A DNA stretch of 64,000 bases from Pseudomonadota bacterium. GTDB taxonomy: Bacteria > Pseudomonadota > Gammaproteobacteria > Acidiferrobacterales > UBA6901. Shown here piece after piece: positions 19,304-27,858 of this stretch. The DNA lies in NCBI GenBank assembly GCA_021785515.1, contig JAJYEX010000001.1:1-64000 (forward strand), read 5' to 3'. The notes under the pieces are model-generated. The model worked only from the letters and a program-made list of their open reading frames with translations. It was not told where the DNA came from and searched no databases. The position numbers and the translations under genes are program-made. Within the stretch, counting starts at the first letter, position 1; each line of letters starts with the position of its first letter.

Positions 19304-19867
19304 TCATGCGGGTGAATGCCGGATGATCCAGTCACTGAAGGTCTGCAGGTATTTCCGAAGGAAATCCTTCGTGCCGTCGTTCGTCAGATTCCCGCGCTCG
19401 TCAAAGAGCTTCGCGCTGCCACCGATGTAGGCTTCCGGCTGTTGCAGCACCGGCACATCCAGAAAAACGAGTGATTGCCTCAGGTGGTGGTTGGCGCCGA
19501 AGGCGCCGATCACTCCCTGAGACTGGCTGATGACCGCTCCCGGCTTTCCGCCGAACACACTCTGCCCATACGGACGCGAACCGACGTCGATGGCGTTCTT
19601 GAGCGGTGCCGGCACCGAACGGTTGTACTCGGGGGTTACGAACAGCAGCGCGTCAGATTTCCGGACCGCCTGGCGGAACGCCGTCCAGGAAGCCGGCGGG
19701 CTCGCCCCATCGAGATCCTCGTTGTACAGCGGAAGATCGGCAATTTCCACAATGTGCAGTGCAAGCGATGAAGGAGCAAGCTTGGCAGCGGCCAGCGCCA
19801 TCATGCGACTGAATGACCCTTTGCGCAGACTGCCGACTAGTACAGCCACACTGTATTGGCGACTCAT
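19304..19867 (-). CDS. NADPH-dependent FMN reductase (ChrR/azoreductase type)
   Basis: A 187-residue flavodoxin-fold reductase. VLVGSLRKGSFSRMMA binds the FMN phosphate, and LLFVTPEYNRSVPAPLKNAIDVGSR is the signature around the flavin. GGKPGAVISQSQGVIGAFGA completes the site. It would reduce quinones, chromate or azo compounds with NAD(P)H. It converges on the GST gene. Confidence 0.9.
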   Translation of the reverse strand: MSRQYSVAVLVGSLRKGSFSRMMALAAAKLAPSSLALHIVEIADLPLYNEDLDGASPPASWTAFRQAVRKSDALLFVTPEYNRSVPAPLKNAIDVGSRPYGQSVFGGKPGAVISQSQGVIGAFGANHHLRQSLVFLDVPVLQQPEAYIGGSAKLFDERGNLTNDGTKDFLRKYLQTFSDWIIRHSPA

Positions 19868-19904
19868 CAGAAAACCCCGTGCTGCGTTGGTTACGGATCG
19901 AACG

Positions 19905-20288
19905 CTATCCTAGCACTTCGGGCTGCCCGTTCGCCACGGGCGATATGCTGACGACACCTTCCTCGATCTGCGCCCTGCTATGGGCCATCTCGGCCCGCAG
20001 CTGGCGCGCGATGCGCCGGCGCGTGACACCGAGCCGGCGGATCAGCCAGTAGCTCGCGGCCGGTATGACCAAAATTGCTCCGACCTCACTGAGCCCGAAA
20101 CCCCAGAGCGCGAGGACGATGGGTGGGTGCGGCAGTACTGCAAGACGGCCGGATGCCAGAAATGCGAACGCGCCGAGCACGGCCAGCACTCTGGCGACAC
20201 GAACGCTCCAGGACCCGTGGTAACGCCGCAACGCGGCCGCATGCGCCTCCTTGATGAGTTCCACGGAGGCTGATTCGACGCTGTTCAT
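19905..20288 (-). CDS. Hypothetical two-helix membrane protein
   Basis: A 127-residue protein that I do not recognise. It has two hydrophobic helices (about 32-57 and 60-82), a basic cytoplasmic stretch RRLGVTRRRIARQLRAEM and an acidic tail. The ATG is at 20288. It reads in the same direction as the FMN reductase, with 37 bp between them. Confidence 0.5.
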   Translation of the reverse strand: MNSVESASVELIKEAHAAALRRYHGSWSVRVARVLAVLGAFAFLASGRLAVLPHPPIVLALWGFGLSEVGAILVIPAASYWLIRRLGVTRRRIARQLRAEMAHSRAQIEEGVVSISPVANGQPEVLG

Positions 20289-20620
20289 GCTGGGGCGTCC
20301 TCGTACGGTACGCGATGGGATATATTAAGGTTTAGTCCATGATCAGGTCCGGGGCAATCCCGGAGGTCGGCCCGATAGGTCCGTTCCGGCCCGCGACCCC
20401 GGGTGCAGGACCCCGGACAGGATCCGGCCAGAACCTGCTCCGACCCGGTGAGCCAGCGCTTGCTGTGGCCCGATCGGTGCCGCGCAGGACCATCCTAAGC
20501 GGAATAGGTTTCTAGATCATTACGTTAGCGTTCCATGCGCGGCCGCACCAGGTCCAGGACCGAGCCCATTGCCAAGCCGCAAACCCGCAAGCAGATACTC
20601 CTGTGCCTATGGGACTGGTG
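20289..20620. other. Non-coding stretch
   Basis: About 330 bp of GC-rich sequence between two leftward genes. I see short CCGGG-rich repeats but no gene, tRNA or clear regulatory element. Confidence 0.4.
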
Positions 20621-21889
20621 TCAGGACAGAAAGTTCGCCTCGGAAGGGCGCGCATCCGGAATCGTCACGACCAGCACAGCCCCGATCAACACATAGATTC
20701 CCAGCGCCACAACGGCCGCCTGGTAGCCGCGCCTGCCCTCTCCCAGCACCGTCAGAATCGCCGACCAGGTTGCATCCCCCAAAACGCTCGCGGTGCGCCC
20801 CGAAAGATTATAGAGGCCCCAGACTTCCCCCGATATTTCAACCGGGGTGAGGGCCGTCAGAAACACGCGGCTGCTGGTCCACACCCCGGCGAGACCGATG
20901 CCGGCAAGCGGCGCGACCACAATCGTAAACAGCTGCTTGGCGTCCAGCCGCAGACCGCCGATGTGGATCGAACTGCCCGGACGGATTGAAAGCACCGCAA
21001 CGAACAGCACCATCCATACGGCCAGATCGACAAGCACCGCGCGCTTGGGACCGATGATCCGCAGCAGCGGGCCAAACAAAAGCCAGGCCGACAGCATGGC
21101 CACGACGATCGCGGGCCCGAACAGCGCGGCAATCTGGCCTGCCTGAAAACCCATCACGTTGCGCGAATAAAGCCCCATCAGGGTGATCACTGAGGCCACC
21201 GCATTCTCATAGAGAAAATCGGCGACCAGGAAGCGGAACAGAAACCGGTGCTTGCGCGCATCGCCGAAGGTGCGGCGGATACGGCGGTAGGCCGCAGCCA
21301 GATCCACCCTTCCGGCGTGTCGGCGCACGAAGTCCGGGGCCAGAAACATCGCCGGCATAGCCAGCAGCAGGTAAATAAGGGCCATGGGCAGAAAGACGCG
21401 GTAAGCCAGCGCATTAGTCGGAACCAGACGGCTTAGCCCGAGCATGCACAGCAACGCACCGCCGTATCCGACCCCGACGGTCATGCTCACCACCCCGGAG
21501 ACATTGCTTCGGGTACTCACCGCGGGAAGCATCGCGGTAAAGAAGGCGAAAGCACCGTTTACGCAGATATAGGCCAGGATGAACAGCAGCATTGCGGCAT
21601 GAACGGTTCTCGTCCAGGTCAGCCCGGCAGTCGCGATCACCGCCGCAAATACAAAAAACCGCAGATACGGCTGGCGCCGGCCGCTATGGTCGGAGGCCGC
21701 ACCCAGCAGAGGTGAGGCTACCGCAATGATCAGAGCGCCGGTGGTGACGGCCCAGCCAAAATCAGCCCCCGGCTCCCGGAGCACAGCCTGGAGGAAGGCC
21801 CCGAAATAAGTCGACACGATGATCAGCGACCATGAAGAATCCCCCGCCTCGAACAGGGAATACCTGAACAGCACCTGCCACCACGGCAT
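20621..21889 (-). CDS. MFS transporter of the UMF1/Atg22-like family
   Basis: A 422-residue inner-membrane transporter with about twelve helices. The opening FRYSLFEAGDSSWSLIIVST and the loop LLGAASDHSGRRQPYLRFF resemble UMF1-type MFS proteins. The ATG at 21889 shares its A with the stop of a 28-codon leader ORF (TGATG) and has no ribosome-binding site of its own. It should therefore be translated by re-initiation. Longer in-frame extensions up to 22,033 have no ribosome-binding site either. Substrate unknown. Confidence 0.8.
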   Translation of the reverse strand: MPWWQVLFRYSLFEAGDSSWSLIIVSTYFGAFLQAVLREPGADFGWAVTTGALIIAVASPLLGAASDHSGRRQPYLRFFVFAAVIATAGLTWTRTVHAAMLLFILAYICVNGAFAFFTAMLPAVSTRSNVSGVVSMTVGVGYGGALLCMLGLSRLVPTNALAYRVFLPMALIYLLLAMPAMFLAPDFVRRHAGRVDLAAAYRRIRRTFGDARKHRFLFRFLVADFLYENAVASVITLMGLYSRNVMGFQAGQIAALFGPAIVVAMLSAWLLFGPLLRIIGPKRAVLVDLAVWMVLFVAVLSIRPGSSIHIGGLRLDAKQLFTIVVAPLAGIGLAGVWTSSRVFLTALTPVEISGEVWGLYNLSGRTASVLGDATWSAILTVLGEGRRGYQAAVVALGIYVLIGAVLVVTIPDARPSEANFLS

Positions 21890-21975
21890 CAGGCGGCCAG
21901 TTTCGCGCGCAGGGACCGTGCCGGACATAACGTCAGCGGGAGCGGCGTCGCCGGTGAGCCCGGAACAGGTGACAT
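21889..21975 (-). CDS. 28-residue leader ORF coupled to the transporter
   Basis: An ATG at 21975 is preceded by a full AGGAGG (21981-21986, reverse strand) with a 5-nt spacer, better than any other signal here. The peptide is MSPVPGSPATPLPLTLCPAR followed by SLRAKLAA; it then stops in TGATG, overlapping the transporter start. It is too short to be an enzyme. A frameshifted N-terminus of the transporter is the alternative, but the peptide is not membrane-like. Confidence 0.5.
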   Translation of the reverse strand: MSPVPGSPATPLPLTLCPARSLRAKLAA

Positions 21976-22610
21976 ACCGGCCTCCTGCACGCCTGCTCCC
22001 ACAGCGTCGTTGCACCAGCAGAGGGAATCGCAAGCGACCCGGGGTCGCCGGACAACAGCGACGGCCCCAGAATGAACGGTCCCGGAGAATGTAAGTTGAT
22101 GGAGAGCATCAGCATGATGTCCTGGAGGATCCTGCAGCCTACCAGAAGATTACGCGGAAATCCCATGGTGAAGCCCAGTCGAATTGCGCATTAGAGCCAG
22201 CAGGCGCGCGCAACCGATATCATGACAGTTCCCGAAAAGGCAATGGTGGACTTTAATGAACAATAGGTGACCGTCTCACCCGATGGATTGGTTGCGGGCC
22301 CGGCTGTCCCTGATGAAGACCCTGGCAGCACTTCAATAAAGAGGCTGTTGTGACCTGCGCTTGCGCTCCTGACGCCCTGGCAAGCGTGCATAGACAGCCG
22401 CGCGGACGTTTCGGTCCAGTAGACGCGACGCAACCATGCATTTCAGGAATGGCCGCTGAGAATCGGCATTACCGGGGCTTCCCGCCCGGATTCTGGCAGG
22501 ATATCGTTGTAATTAAAGATACCGCCGGTCGCGCACGGCACGGTCATGATGCGCGACACCGGAAGACCCCAGACCATCTGGATGCCGTTTCATCGACGCG
22601 TGGAGGCAGC
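21976..22610. other. Intergenic region with no recognisable gene
   Basis: About 630 bp between divergent genes. Open frames exist on both strands (for example 22,191-22,433 reverse) but show no family features, ribosome-binding sites or codon pattern that convinces me. The GGAGG at 22601-22605 serves the cupin gene. Confidence 0.4.
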
Positions 22611-23096
22611 ATGTCGAAAGCCCATCTTCCAGAAGCCATTGTCGCGGCCGAGGCAGCGCCGCGGGCCAACCCGTCAATCTATCCGCCACCATTTGCGGCG
22701 CGTATGACGGGGCGTGAGAAGCGCCCTCTGGGCGATATTTTCGGGTTAGGCAATTTCGGGGTGAACCTCACGCGCCTCGCTCCAGGGAGCATGTCAGCGC
22801 TGCGCCACGCCCATGCCAAGCAAGACGAATTCGTATATATCCTGTCTGGAAGTCCGGTGCTGATTACCAACCAGGGGGAGACACCGCTCGCCCCGGGGAT
22901 GTGCGCCGGCTTCAAGTCCGGCAGTGGAAACGCTCATCACCTGATCAACCGCTCGACCGAGGACGTGCTCTATCTGGAAATCGGGGACCGGACCGGTGGC
23001 GACTCGGTATCCTATCCCGACGACGACCTCGTCGCCGTGCTGGATGAACACAAAACATGGCGGTTCCGCCACAAGAATAACGGAACACCGTACTGA
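22611..23096 (+). CDS. Cupin-domain protein
   Basis: A 161-residue single-domain cupin. The first cupin motif appears as RHAHAKQDEFVYILSGSPVL and the second as PGMCAGFKSGSGNAHHLINR, with His and Glu ligands for a metal. The ending YLEIGDRTGGDSVSYPDDDL is common in a family of small cupins often found beside sugar or aromatic-acid genes. GGAGG lies five bases before the ATG. Substrate unknown. Confidence 0.85.
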   Translation: MSKAHLPEAIVAAEAAPRANPSIYPPPFAARMTGREKRPLGDIFGLGNFGVNLTRLAPGSMSALRHAHAKQDEFVYILSGSPVLITNQGETPLAPGMCAGFKSGSGNAHHLINRSTEDVLYLEIGDRTGGDSVSYPDDDLVAVLDEHKTWRFRHKNNGTPY

Positions 23097-23126
23097 TGAT
23101 CACCGCCCCCGCACCTGCAGATACCA

Positions 23127-23672
23127 AGGCCGGTCACGTGACCATCAAGGTGCCGTTCGAAACCACGGTCATCGAACGCTACCAGCGGCGTGAGGCCTCA
23201 GTCGAGGAGGCGCAAACGAGATGTATCTCGCCGGTGTCTCGGTGCGCGGGGTCGAGAACATCACCGAGGCGGTGTGGGCACGCGGGTGTCTTCCGGCACG
23301 GCGTCAACACTCAACCAGAAATGCGGCCGAGGACTGATCAGCGGCGATGACCACCGCTTCGTGCGTGGTGGAGAAACTCAAAGAGATGAAGCTCCCCAAG
23401 GCCGCCTTGGTCATCAAGCGCGCCGCGCCTGATACGCTTGCCTGCTATGCCTTCCCGGACACCCATTGGCGAAGCTTGCGGACCAATAGCCCCATAGAGC
23501 GTCTCATGCGCGAGATCCGCCGCCGCAACCGGGTAGCCGGTGCCGTGCCCGCCGGGCCGCCGGCTCTCATGCTGGTCGCAGCCCGGTTTCGGCGCATCGC
23601 CACAACCCGCACTGGGGCACCAGGCGCTATCTGGCCATGGAAGCGTTGACACAACCCTGGGCGAAGAAGTGA
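23127..23672 (+). pseudogene. IS256-family transposase remnant
   Basis: Fragments of an IS256-family (mutator-like DDE) transposase in shifting frames. The N-terminal part reads TTVIERYQRREASVEEA then MYLAGVSVRGVENITEAVW. The C-terminal part reads CYAFPDTHWRSLRTNSPIER, MREIRRRNRVAGAVP and ALMLVAARFRRIA, then, after a frameshift, RRYLAMEALTQPWAKK. The catalytic middle is deleted, so it is inactive. It begins just after the cupin gene; no terminal inverted repeats were found. Confidence 0.8.
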
Positions 23673-23724
23673 CGGCTGCCTGAAACCAGATGCCGCCGCT
23701 AATGAAGGCGCGAAAGATTGTCAA

Positions 23725-24051
23725 CGCTACCTGAAAACCCCGCAGGTCGCCAACTTTAGACAGCGCCAGAGCATCAATGCGATTTTTGCCGTCACCGACA
23801 CCGGAGCCTTCAGGTATGTGCTCTACAGCGAACAGTTCAGCGCCAGGCCGTTCGTGCAATTACGCAAGCACTTGATGCGCAGGCGCACCCGCAAAGTCCT
23901 CCTGGTGCTTGATCGCCACCCTCCCGCGAAACCAGGCCCATCACCGAATACGTCGCTTCCTTGAGAATGGGCCGCTCGAGGTGCATTTCTTCCCGGCTAC
24001 GCCGCGGAGTTGAACCCCGCTGAGGTCGTCTGGAAGCATCTAAAGCGGTAA
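23725..24051 (+). pseudogene. IS630-family transposase remnant
   Basis: A decayed C-terminal half of an IS630-type DDE transposase. Readable pieces are RQRQSINAIFAVTDTGAF, TRKVLLVLDRHPPAKPGP and, after one frameshift, AAELNPAEVVWKHLK, which carries the final catalytic Glu region. The start and N-terminal HTH are missing. Confidence 0.7.
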
Positions 24052-24226
24052 AAAGTGCGCAAGCACCCGCCGCGAAAAGGAGCATCACTACAAAAAAAGC
24101 GGGTGCGTGCCGACCTCAAACGTCCGAAATCCTCCCGCCGCGCGGGTGCGGGCATTATTTGGGCGCTGAGCGCAGCCTGTACGCACCAGGCAATAAGCTG
24201 CCCCGCGCCGCCCCTGCAATTCCGTC

Positions 24227-25108
24227 TTAAAAGATCCCAGGAAAAACACTGCCGCGGTCTTTGGCTGACACAAAGCCCCATTTCTTCAATATTTTCTGAC
24301 CTCTTTCGGACAGCACGAGATCCCGGAAGTCGTGGTCTAGTTTTTTGCGCTCAGGTCCAACAAAATGAAATTTCGATTTCTTGAGCACTGATATCGTAAA
24401 TTCAACCCGAGAATTGAATTTTCGAGGTATGACCGCTCCATTGATGCACGCACCGGCCCTTGTTTGACCTGCGATCTGCGATGCATACACAATCCCCATC
24501 TGGGCCTTGCCGGCCTGCAACCGGGACACTATTTGGGCCGGACTCGTAACCGTTTGAGCGCGCATCAGGATTGATCGTTTTGCCCCAGGGTAGCTGCTGT
24601 TAATTGCAGAAAGCATTTTCATCGTGTGAGATCCGGCCGGACTGAGTTCCGGATTGGCTATCGTCAACTGCGCGTTGTTACCTGTCATAAGACGCACAGC
24701 GTTCGATTCCGTTACACGGCCTATGGGCGCATCTTGCCCCGGGTTGTAGCAGGGCGTGGCAAGCGCAAGATAGTCATATCCTACCGTGCTCGCCAGATTT
24801 ATGCTGGAGCTGCCCGAAAGCTTGTTCTGGTACTTGTTGCCCGCCGATATGTAAACGTCCGGGGGAACGCCCTGAACGATAGCGGTGTAAAAAATGCCGG
24901 ATGCCGTGAACTCGTAGTGCAGCCTGGCATTTGGATGCTCCTTTTCGAAGACATAGCCGATTTCACGTAGCGGCTGCTCGATGGCGTCCGATGCAAACAC
25001 CCGAATCGTGATATGCGGTCTGGTGCTCGCGTTGGCCGCTTGCGCGCCAACCGCAAGGCAGGTACAGACCGAAAGTGCAGACATGATCGACAAACATGAT
25101 TTCTTCAT
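24227..25108 (-). CDS. ModA-like periplasmic solute-binding protein
   Basis: A 293-residue binding protein with a signal peptide (about 1-24, ending AQA). The fold features of molybdate/tungstate or sulfate-type binders are present: TIRVFASDAIEQPLREIGYVFEKEHP, YEFTASGIFYTAIVQGVPPDVYIS and MGIVYASQIAGQ. GGGGGA precedes the ATG. No ABC permease or ATPase genes are adjacent, so it is an orphan. The ligand could be an oxyanion, which would fit the sulfur locus beside it, but the sequence does not prove this. Confidence 0.75.
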   Translation of the reverse strand: MKKSCLSIMSALSVCTCLAVGAQAANASTRPHITIRVFASDAIEQPLREIGYVFEKEHPNARLHYEFTASGIFYTAIVQGVPPDVYISAGNKYQNKLSGSSSINLASTVGYDYLALATPCYNPGQDAPIGRVTESNAVRLMTGNNAQLTIANPELSPAGSHTMKMLSAINSSYPGAKRSILMRAQTVTSPAQIVSRLQAGKAQMGIVYASQIAGQTRAGACINGAVIPRKFNSRVEFTISVLKKSKFHFVGPERKKLDHDFRDLVLSERGQKILKKWGFVSAKDRGSVFPGIF

Positions 25109-25217
25109 TTGGTCCCCCGGTGCAATTTGTCATGAAATTGGCCTGGCCGATAAATACCAGAAGTTTCCGCCCGAATACCTGACAGGCTCGGTGCTGCGTT
25201 TCGACTTACACTGGGCC

Positions 25218-25721
25218 CTACGACCAAACGTAGTACGAATACCCTTGCGCCTCCTTCTTCAGTATGTACATGACCCCACTTGGATAGGCTACGCCGACAA
25301 ATGGGAACAACTGGCTGCGCTTGACATGAAAGGCTATCAACGCCGCATCACAGGCGAGGAATCTCACGCCCATGGCGTTCAGCCGCCTTAGGTTGTTGTA
25401 GTTTGCCGCGTCATACTGTTTCATAAAATAGTGAATGGCAGGGCCTGGCGCGACGAGGATTGCCTTAACATGCACACCGTGCCCGATCATGCTGACCAGA
25501 TTATGCGTAACTACCAGCGCCACCGCCGGCCACAGCTTCGGGTTCGCCGGAACCTGAAATACCACCTTGAGCGTATGGTGCTGATAGTAGTGGGTCGAGT
25601 GACCGTCCCTCACCGGATTGGCCGATCCGGTCTGGGCAAACGCTGAAAGCGGTAGACACATCAGCGCCCACAGCACCATACGCCGGAAACCGAACACCTT
25701 GTTTGGATTCTGTATCATCAT
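25218..25721 (-). CDS. Secreted DsrE-family sulfur-transfer-like protein
   Basis: A 167-residue protein with a signal peptide (RRMVLWALMCLPLSAFAQ) and a DsrE-like domain. The likely active Cys is in GVRFLACDAALIAFHVKRS. Downstream LFPFVGVAYPSGVMYILKKE is shared with its divergent paralogue at 26,276. Cytoplasmic DsrE proteins carry persulfide sulfur; this pair is periplasmic and next to sox genes, so handling of zero-valent sulfur outside the membrane is a reasonable inference. AGGAG is four bases before ATG 25721 (ATG 25718 also possible). Confidence 0.75.
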   Translation of the reverse strand: MMIQNPNKVFGFRRMVLWALMCLPLSAFAQTGSANPVRDGHSTHYYQHHTLKVVFQVPANPKLWPAVALVVTHNLVSMIGHGVHVKAILVAPGPAIHYFMKQYDAANYNNLRRLNAMGVRFLACDAALIAFHVKRSQLFPFVGVAYPSGVMYILKKEAQGYSYYVWS

Positions 25722-25926
25722 TTTTCTCCTGGCCCTCCCTGGCTCCCTCAAGGATAAATCTATTGGCCCGACCGCACCTGCATGTGACCAGGCCACCGCT
25801 TTTTCGGGCGCGCTTCCGCATGCACGATTCACGTGCGCCAGCGAAGCGCGTGAAGTGTAAATATCCCGCCAGCATCCCGGCCGATCGTTCATTGCGCTTC
25901 GTTTCCAGTCAGCGCAAATCCACTTA

Positions 25927-25946
25927 TAGAACGAATATTCGTTCTA
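25927..25946. promoter_or_regulatory. Operator palindrome 1 (TetR-type)
   Basis: A perfect 20-bp palindrome, TAGAACGAATATTCGTTCTA. It starts 4 bp past the -10 box of the leftward dsrE promoter and so covers its start point; a bound protein would repress it. Its core recurs at 26197-26214. Confidence 0.75.
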
Positions 25947-25950
25947 CATA

Positions 25951-25979
25951 CATATACGAATACCGCTTGCGAATGTCAA
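25951..25979 (-). promoter_or_regulatory. Promoter of the leftward dsrE gene
   Basis: On the reverse strand, TTGACA (25979-25974), a 17-bp spacer and TATATG (25956-25951). The start point would be near 25944, inside operator 1. The leader to ATG 25721 is about 220 nt. Confidence 0.6.
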
Positions 25980-26155
25980 GGGTGCGATACGGATTGAGCA
26001 TTTCGGCTAAAGGAAATGCGTTGCTTGCCGGATGGGGTTGCTTCTCTCCTGAGTTACGCTGGATATAACGCGTATTCTCACTCTACCGTCGATATTTTTT
26101 TCGTTCATCACAGCTCTATTGTCTGTCGCGCAGACCTCGATCAGACACGCCTCTG

Positions 26156-26184
26156 TTGACAAGTGCTATCTTCCAAAGTATACC
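26156..26184 (+). promoter_or_regulatory. Promoter of the rightward dsrE-sox genes
   Basis: TTGACA at 26156-26161, a 17-bp spacer and TATACC at 26179-26184. The start point would be near 26191, about 5 bp before operator 2. Confidence 0.65.
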
Positions 26185-26196
26185 CATTAGGCGACA

Positions 26197-26214
26197 AGAA
26201 CGAATATTCATTCT
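26197..26214. promoter_or_regulatory. Operator palindrome 2 (TetR-type)
   Basis: AGAACGAATATTCATTCT, identical to the core of operator 1 except for one base. It lies just downstream of the -10 box of the rightward promoter and 62 bp before the dsrE ATG. Confidence 0.7.
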
Positions 26215-26275
26215 ATATGGATGGATGATTTGACCAGGGCAGTTCGTACTATTTTTCGATGGAGGAAAATTTCTA

Positions 26276-26839
26276 ATGAGAAGCCATATTTTATCAGCAG
26301 TCAGTTTTGTGGCGGCACTTGCGTTGATGACCGTGCCTGTTATGGCCAGTGCTGGGGAGGCGGTCTCCTTTCCGGGCGTACCCAATATTCCGGTATCCCG
26401 AGAATTGTCGTTCGGCGGTTTTTTTCGGCATCACCGACCCGTTAAGATCGTGTTTGCCGTTGCCCAGCCAGGGGTTCAGACAGCCGAATCTCTGGTAAAC
26501 GCTGCACTGGTCATAAAGTACCTGGAGAGCAAGGGGTACCGATACAAGATTCATTTCGTATTTTATAGCAACGGTGTTTTGGTTGCAGACCGGCTTAGCC
26601 AGAAATACAGCGCAGGATGGGCGCCGCTTCTGGAAGCTCTGCACAAGAAGGGCGTTACATTTTCCGTGTGTCACAACGCGATGGTGTTGCTGCATGTAAA
26701 GTCGAACGAACTTTTCCCGTTTATGACGGTTGCACCTGCCGGAATACTTTCCATTGTTGAATACGAGGAGAAGGGGTACATGCCTATCTTCAATCCGAAT
26801 TCGATAACCGGTGCTGCACTTATCCACCCCGGACACTAG
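26276..26839 (+). CDS. Secreted DsrE-family sulfur-transfer-like protein (paralogue)
   Basis: A 187-residue protein with a signal peptide (residues 1-26, VPVMASAGE). The DsrE-like domain includes KIVFAVAQPG, YRYKIHFVFYSNGVLVA and the Cys segment GVTFSVCHNAMVLLHVKS. LFPFMTVAPAGILSIVEYEEKGY matches the leftward paralogue, so the two arose by duplication. GGAGG lies nine bases before the ATG. It leads a run of genes into soxY, soxZ and soxB. Confidence 0.78.
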   Translation: MRSHILSAVSFVAALALMTVPVMASAGEAVSFPGVPNIPVSRELSFGGFFRHHRPVKIVFAVAQPGVQTAESLVNAALVIKYLESKGYRYKIHFVFYSNGVLVADRLSQKYSAGWAPLLEALHKKGVTFSVCHNAMVLLHVKSNELFPFMTVAPAGILSIVEYEEKGYMPIFNPNSITGAALIHPGH

Positions 26840-26896
26840 GAATTCGGACCCGGCTCGGGGCTTGTTTAGCGCATTGCTGGTGGTAAAGGACGGCGT

Positions 26897-26943
26897 TCCG
26901 GCCGAAGGGACTATATAGAGGCCCTGAAGTTCTTTCGGCCGGA
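26897..26943 (+). promoter_or_regulatory. Long hairpin ahead of soxY
   Basis: Inverted 10-bp arms TCCGGCCGAA and TTCGGCCGGA enclose 27 nt. The hairpin ends 40 bp before soxY. No T-run follows. It could be an mRNA processing or stability element, or weak attenuation between dsrE and soxYZ. Confidence 0.4.
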
Positions 26944-26982
26944 CGCGTCTATATCGATGTGGATCAGGTTAGGAGCAAAAAA

Positions 26983-27495
26983 ATGGCAAGCAATATGACT
27001 TCTCGGCGGACTTTTTTGCAAACCGTTCTGGTGAGCGGAACGGCCGTCGTTACTGGGGCAGCATTCGGCGGAATCGGACAGGCTTTCGCCGGGGATGTCC
27101 AGGGCTGGCCGAAGGAACCCTTTTCGCAACACGCTTTGGCAGCCGCGATGACCGACTGCATCGGAACCACCAAGGTGCCGGTTACGTCCAAAATTACGCT
27201 GCGCGCACCCACCATTGCCCAGAATGGGGGCTCTGTTCCCATTACGGTGTCGGTCGACCATCCGATGACACCTGACGACTATATCCAGACCGTTTATCTT
27301 TTTGTGGACCACAACCCGGATCCTCTTGCGGCAGAATTTCACTTCACTCCGGCCAATGGCCAGGCGTACGTTGAGAGCCGCATAAAGATGAAAAAAACCG
27401 ATCATGTGCGGGTGATCGCCCAGACCAACAAGGGAGTGTTAATGGCGTCAAAACCGAAGGTCGTCAAAGTAACGATCGGCGGTTGTGGTGGTTGA
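26983..27495 (+). CDS. soxY: SoxY sulfur carrier protein
   Basis: A 170-residue periplasmic carrier. Thiosulfate is bound covalently to the Cys of the C-terminal GGCGG motif, seen here as the last residues KVTIGGCGG. A Tat signal SRRTFLQTVLVSGTAVVTGA opens the protein. AGGAG at 26971-26975 sets the start at ATG 26983. soxZ follows 30 bp downstream. soxA and soxX, which load the carrier, are not in this window. Confidence 0.95.
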   Translation: MASNMTSRRTFLQTVLVSGTAVVTGAAFGGIGQAFAGDVQGWPKEPFSQHALAAAMTDCIGTTKVPVTSKITLRAPTIAQNGGSVPITVSVDHPMTPDDYIQTVYLFVDHNPDPLAAEFHFTPANGQAYVESRIKMKKTDHVRVIAQTNKGVLMASKPKVVKVTIGGCGG

Positions 27496-27525
27496 ACGTA
27501 TTCACGTCAGAACGAGAGGCAAGCC

Positions 27526-27858
27526 ATGACATCATCTAGCGGCAGTCCAATAATGCGCGCACCGTCGCACGCCAAGAAGGGCGAAATCATCGAAGTGCGG
27601 TCGCTTATCCGCAGCCCGGAGTCAACGGGCTTTCAGAAAAACAAGCAAGGCCGGATCATTCCCGCCCACTTCATTCAGACCGTAACGGTAACCTTTAACG
27701 GTAAACCCGTGTCGCACTTTGATCTGGGCACGGCCATCAGCAAAGACCCCTACCTGGCATTTCGGATGAAAGCCGAAAAAAGCGGTTCGCTGAAAATGGT
27801 CTGGAAGGACAACAAGGGCGGACGTTGGTCTGCGACGGCCCATATCACGGTCACTTGA
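27526..27858 (+). CDS. soxZ: SoxZ, partner of SoxY
   Basis: A 110-residue protein that forms the SoxYZ heterodimer in the periplasm. It has the usual GEIIEVRSLIRSPESTGF opening and the ending RWSATAHITVT. As in other SoxZ proteins there is no signal peptide; it travels with SoxY through Tat. GAGAGG lies six bases before the ATG. Confidence 0.95.
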   Translation: MTSSSGSPIMRAPSHAKKGEIIEVRSLIRSPESTGFQKNKQGRIIPAHFIQTVTVTFNGKPVSHFDLGTAISKDPYLAFRMKAEKSGSLKMVWKDNKGGRWSATAHITVT

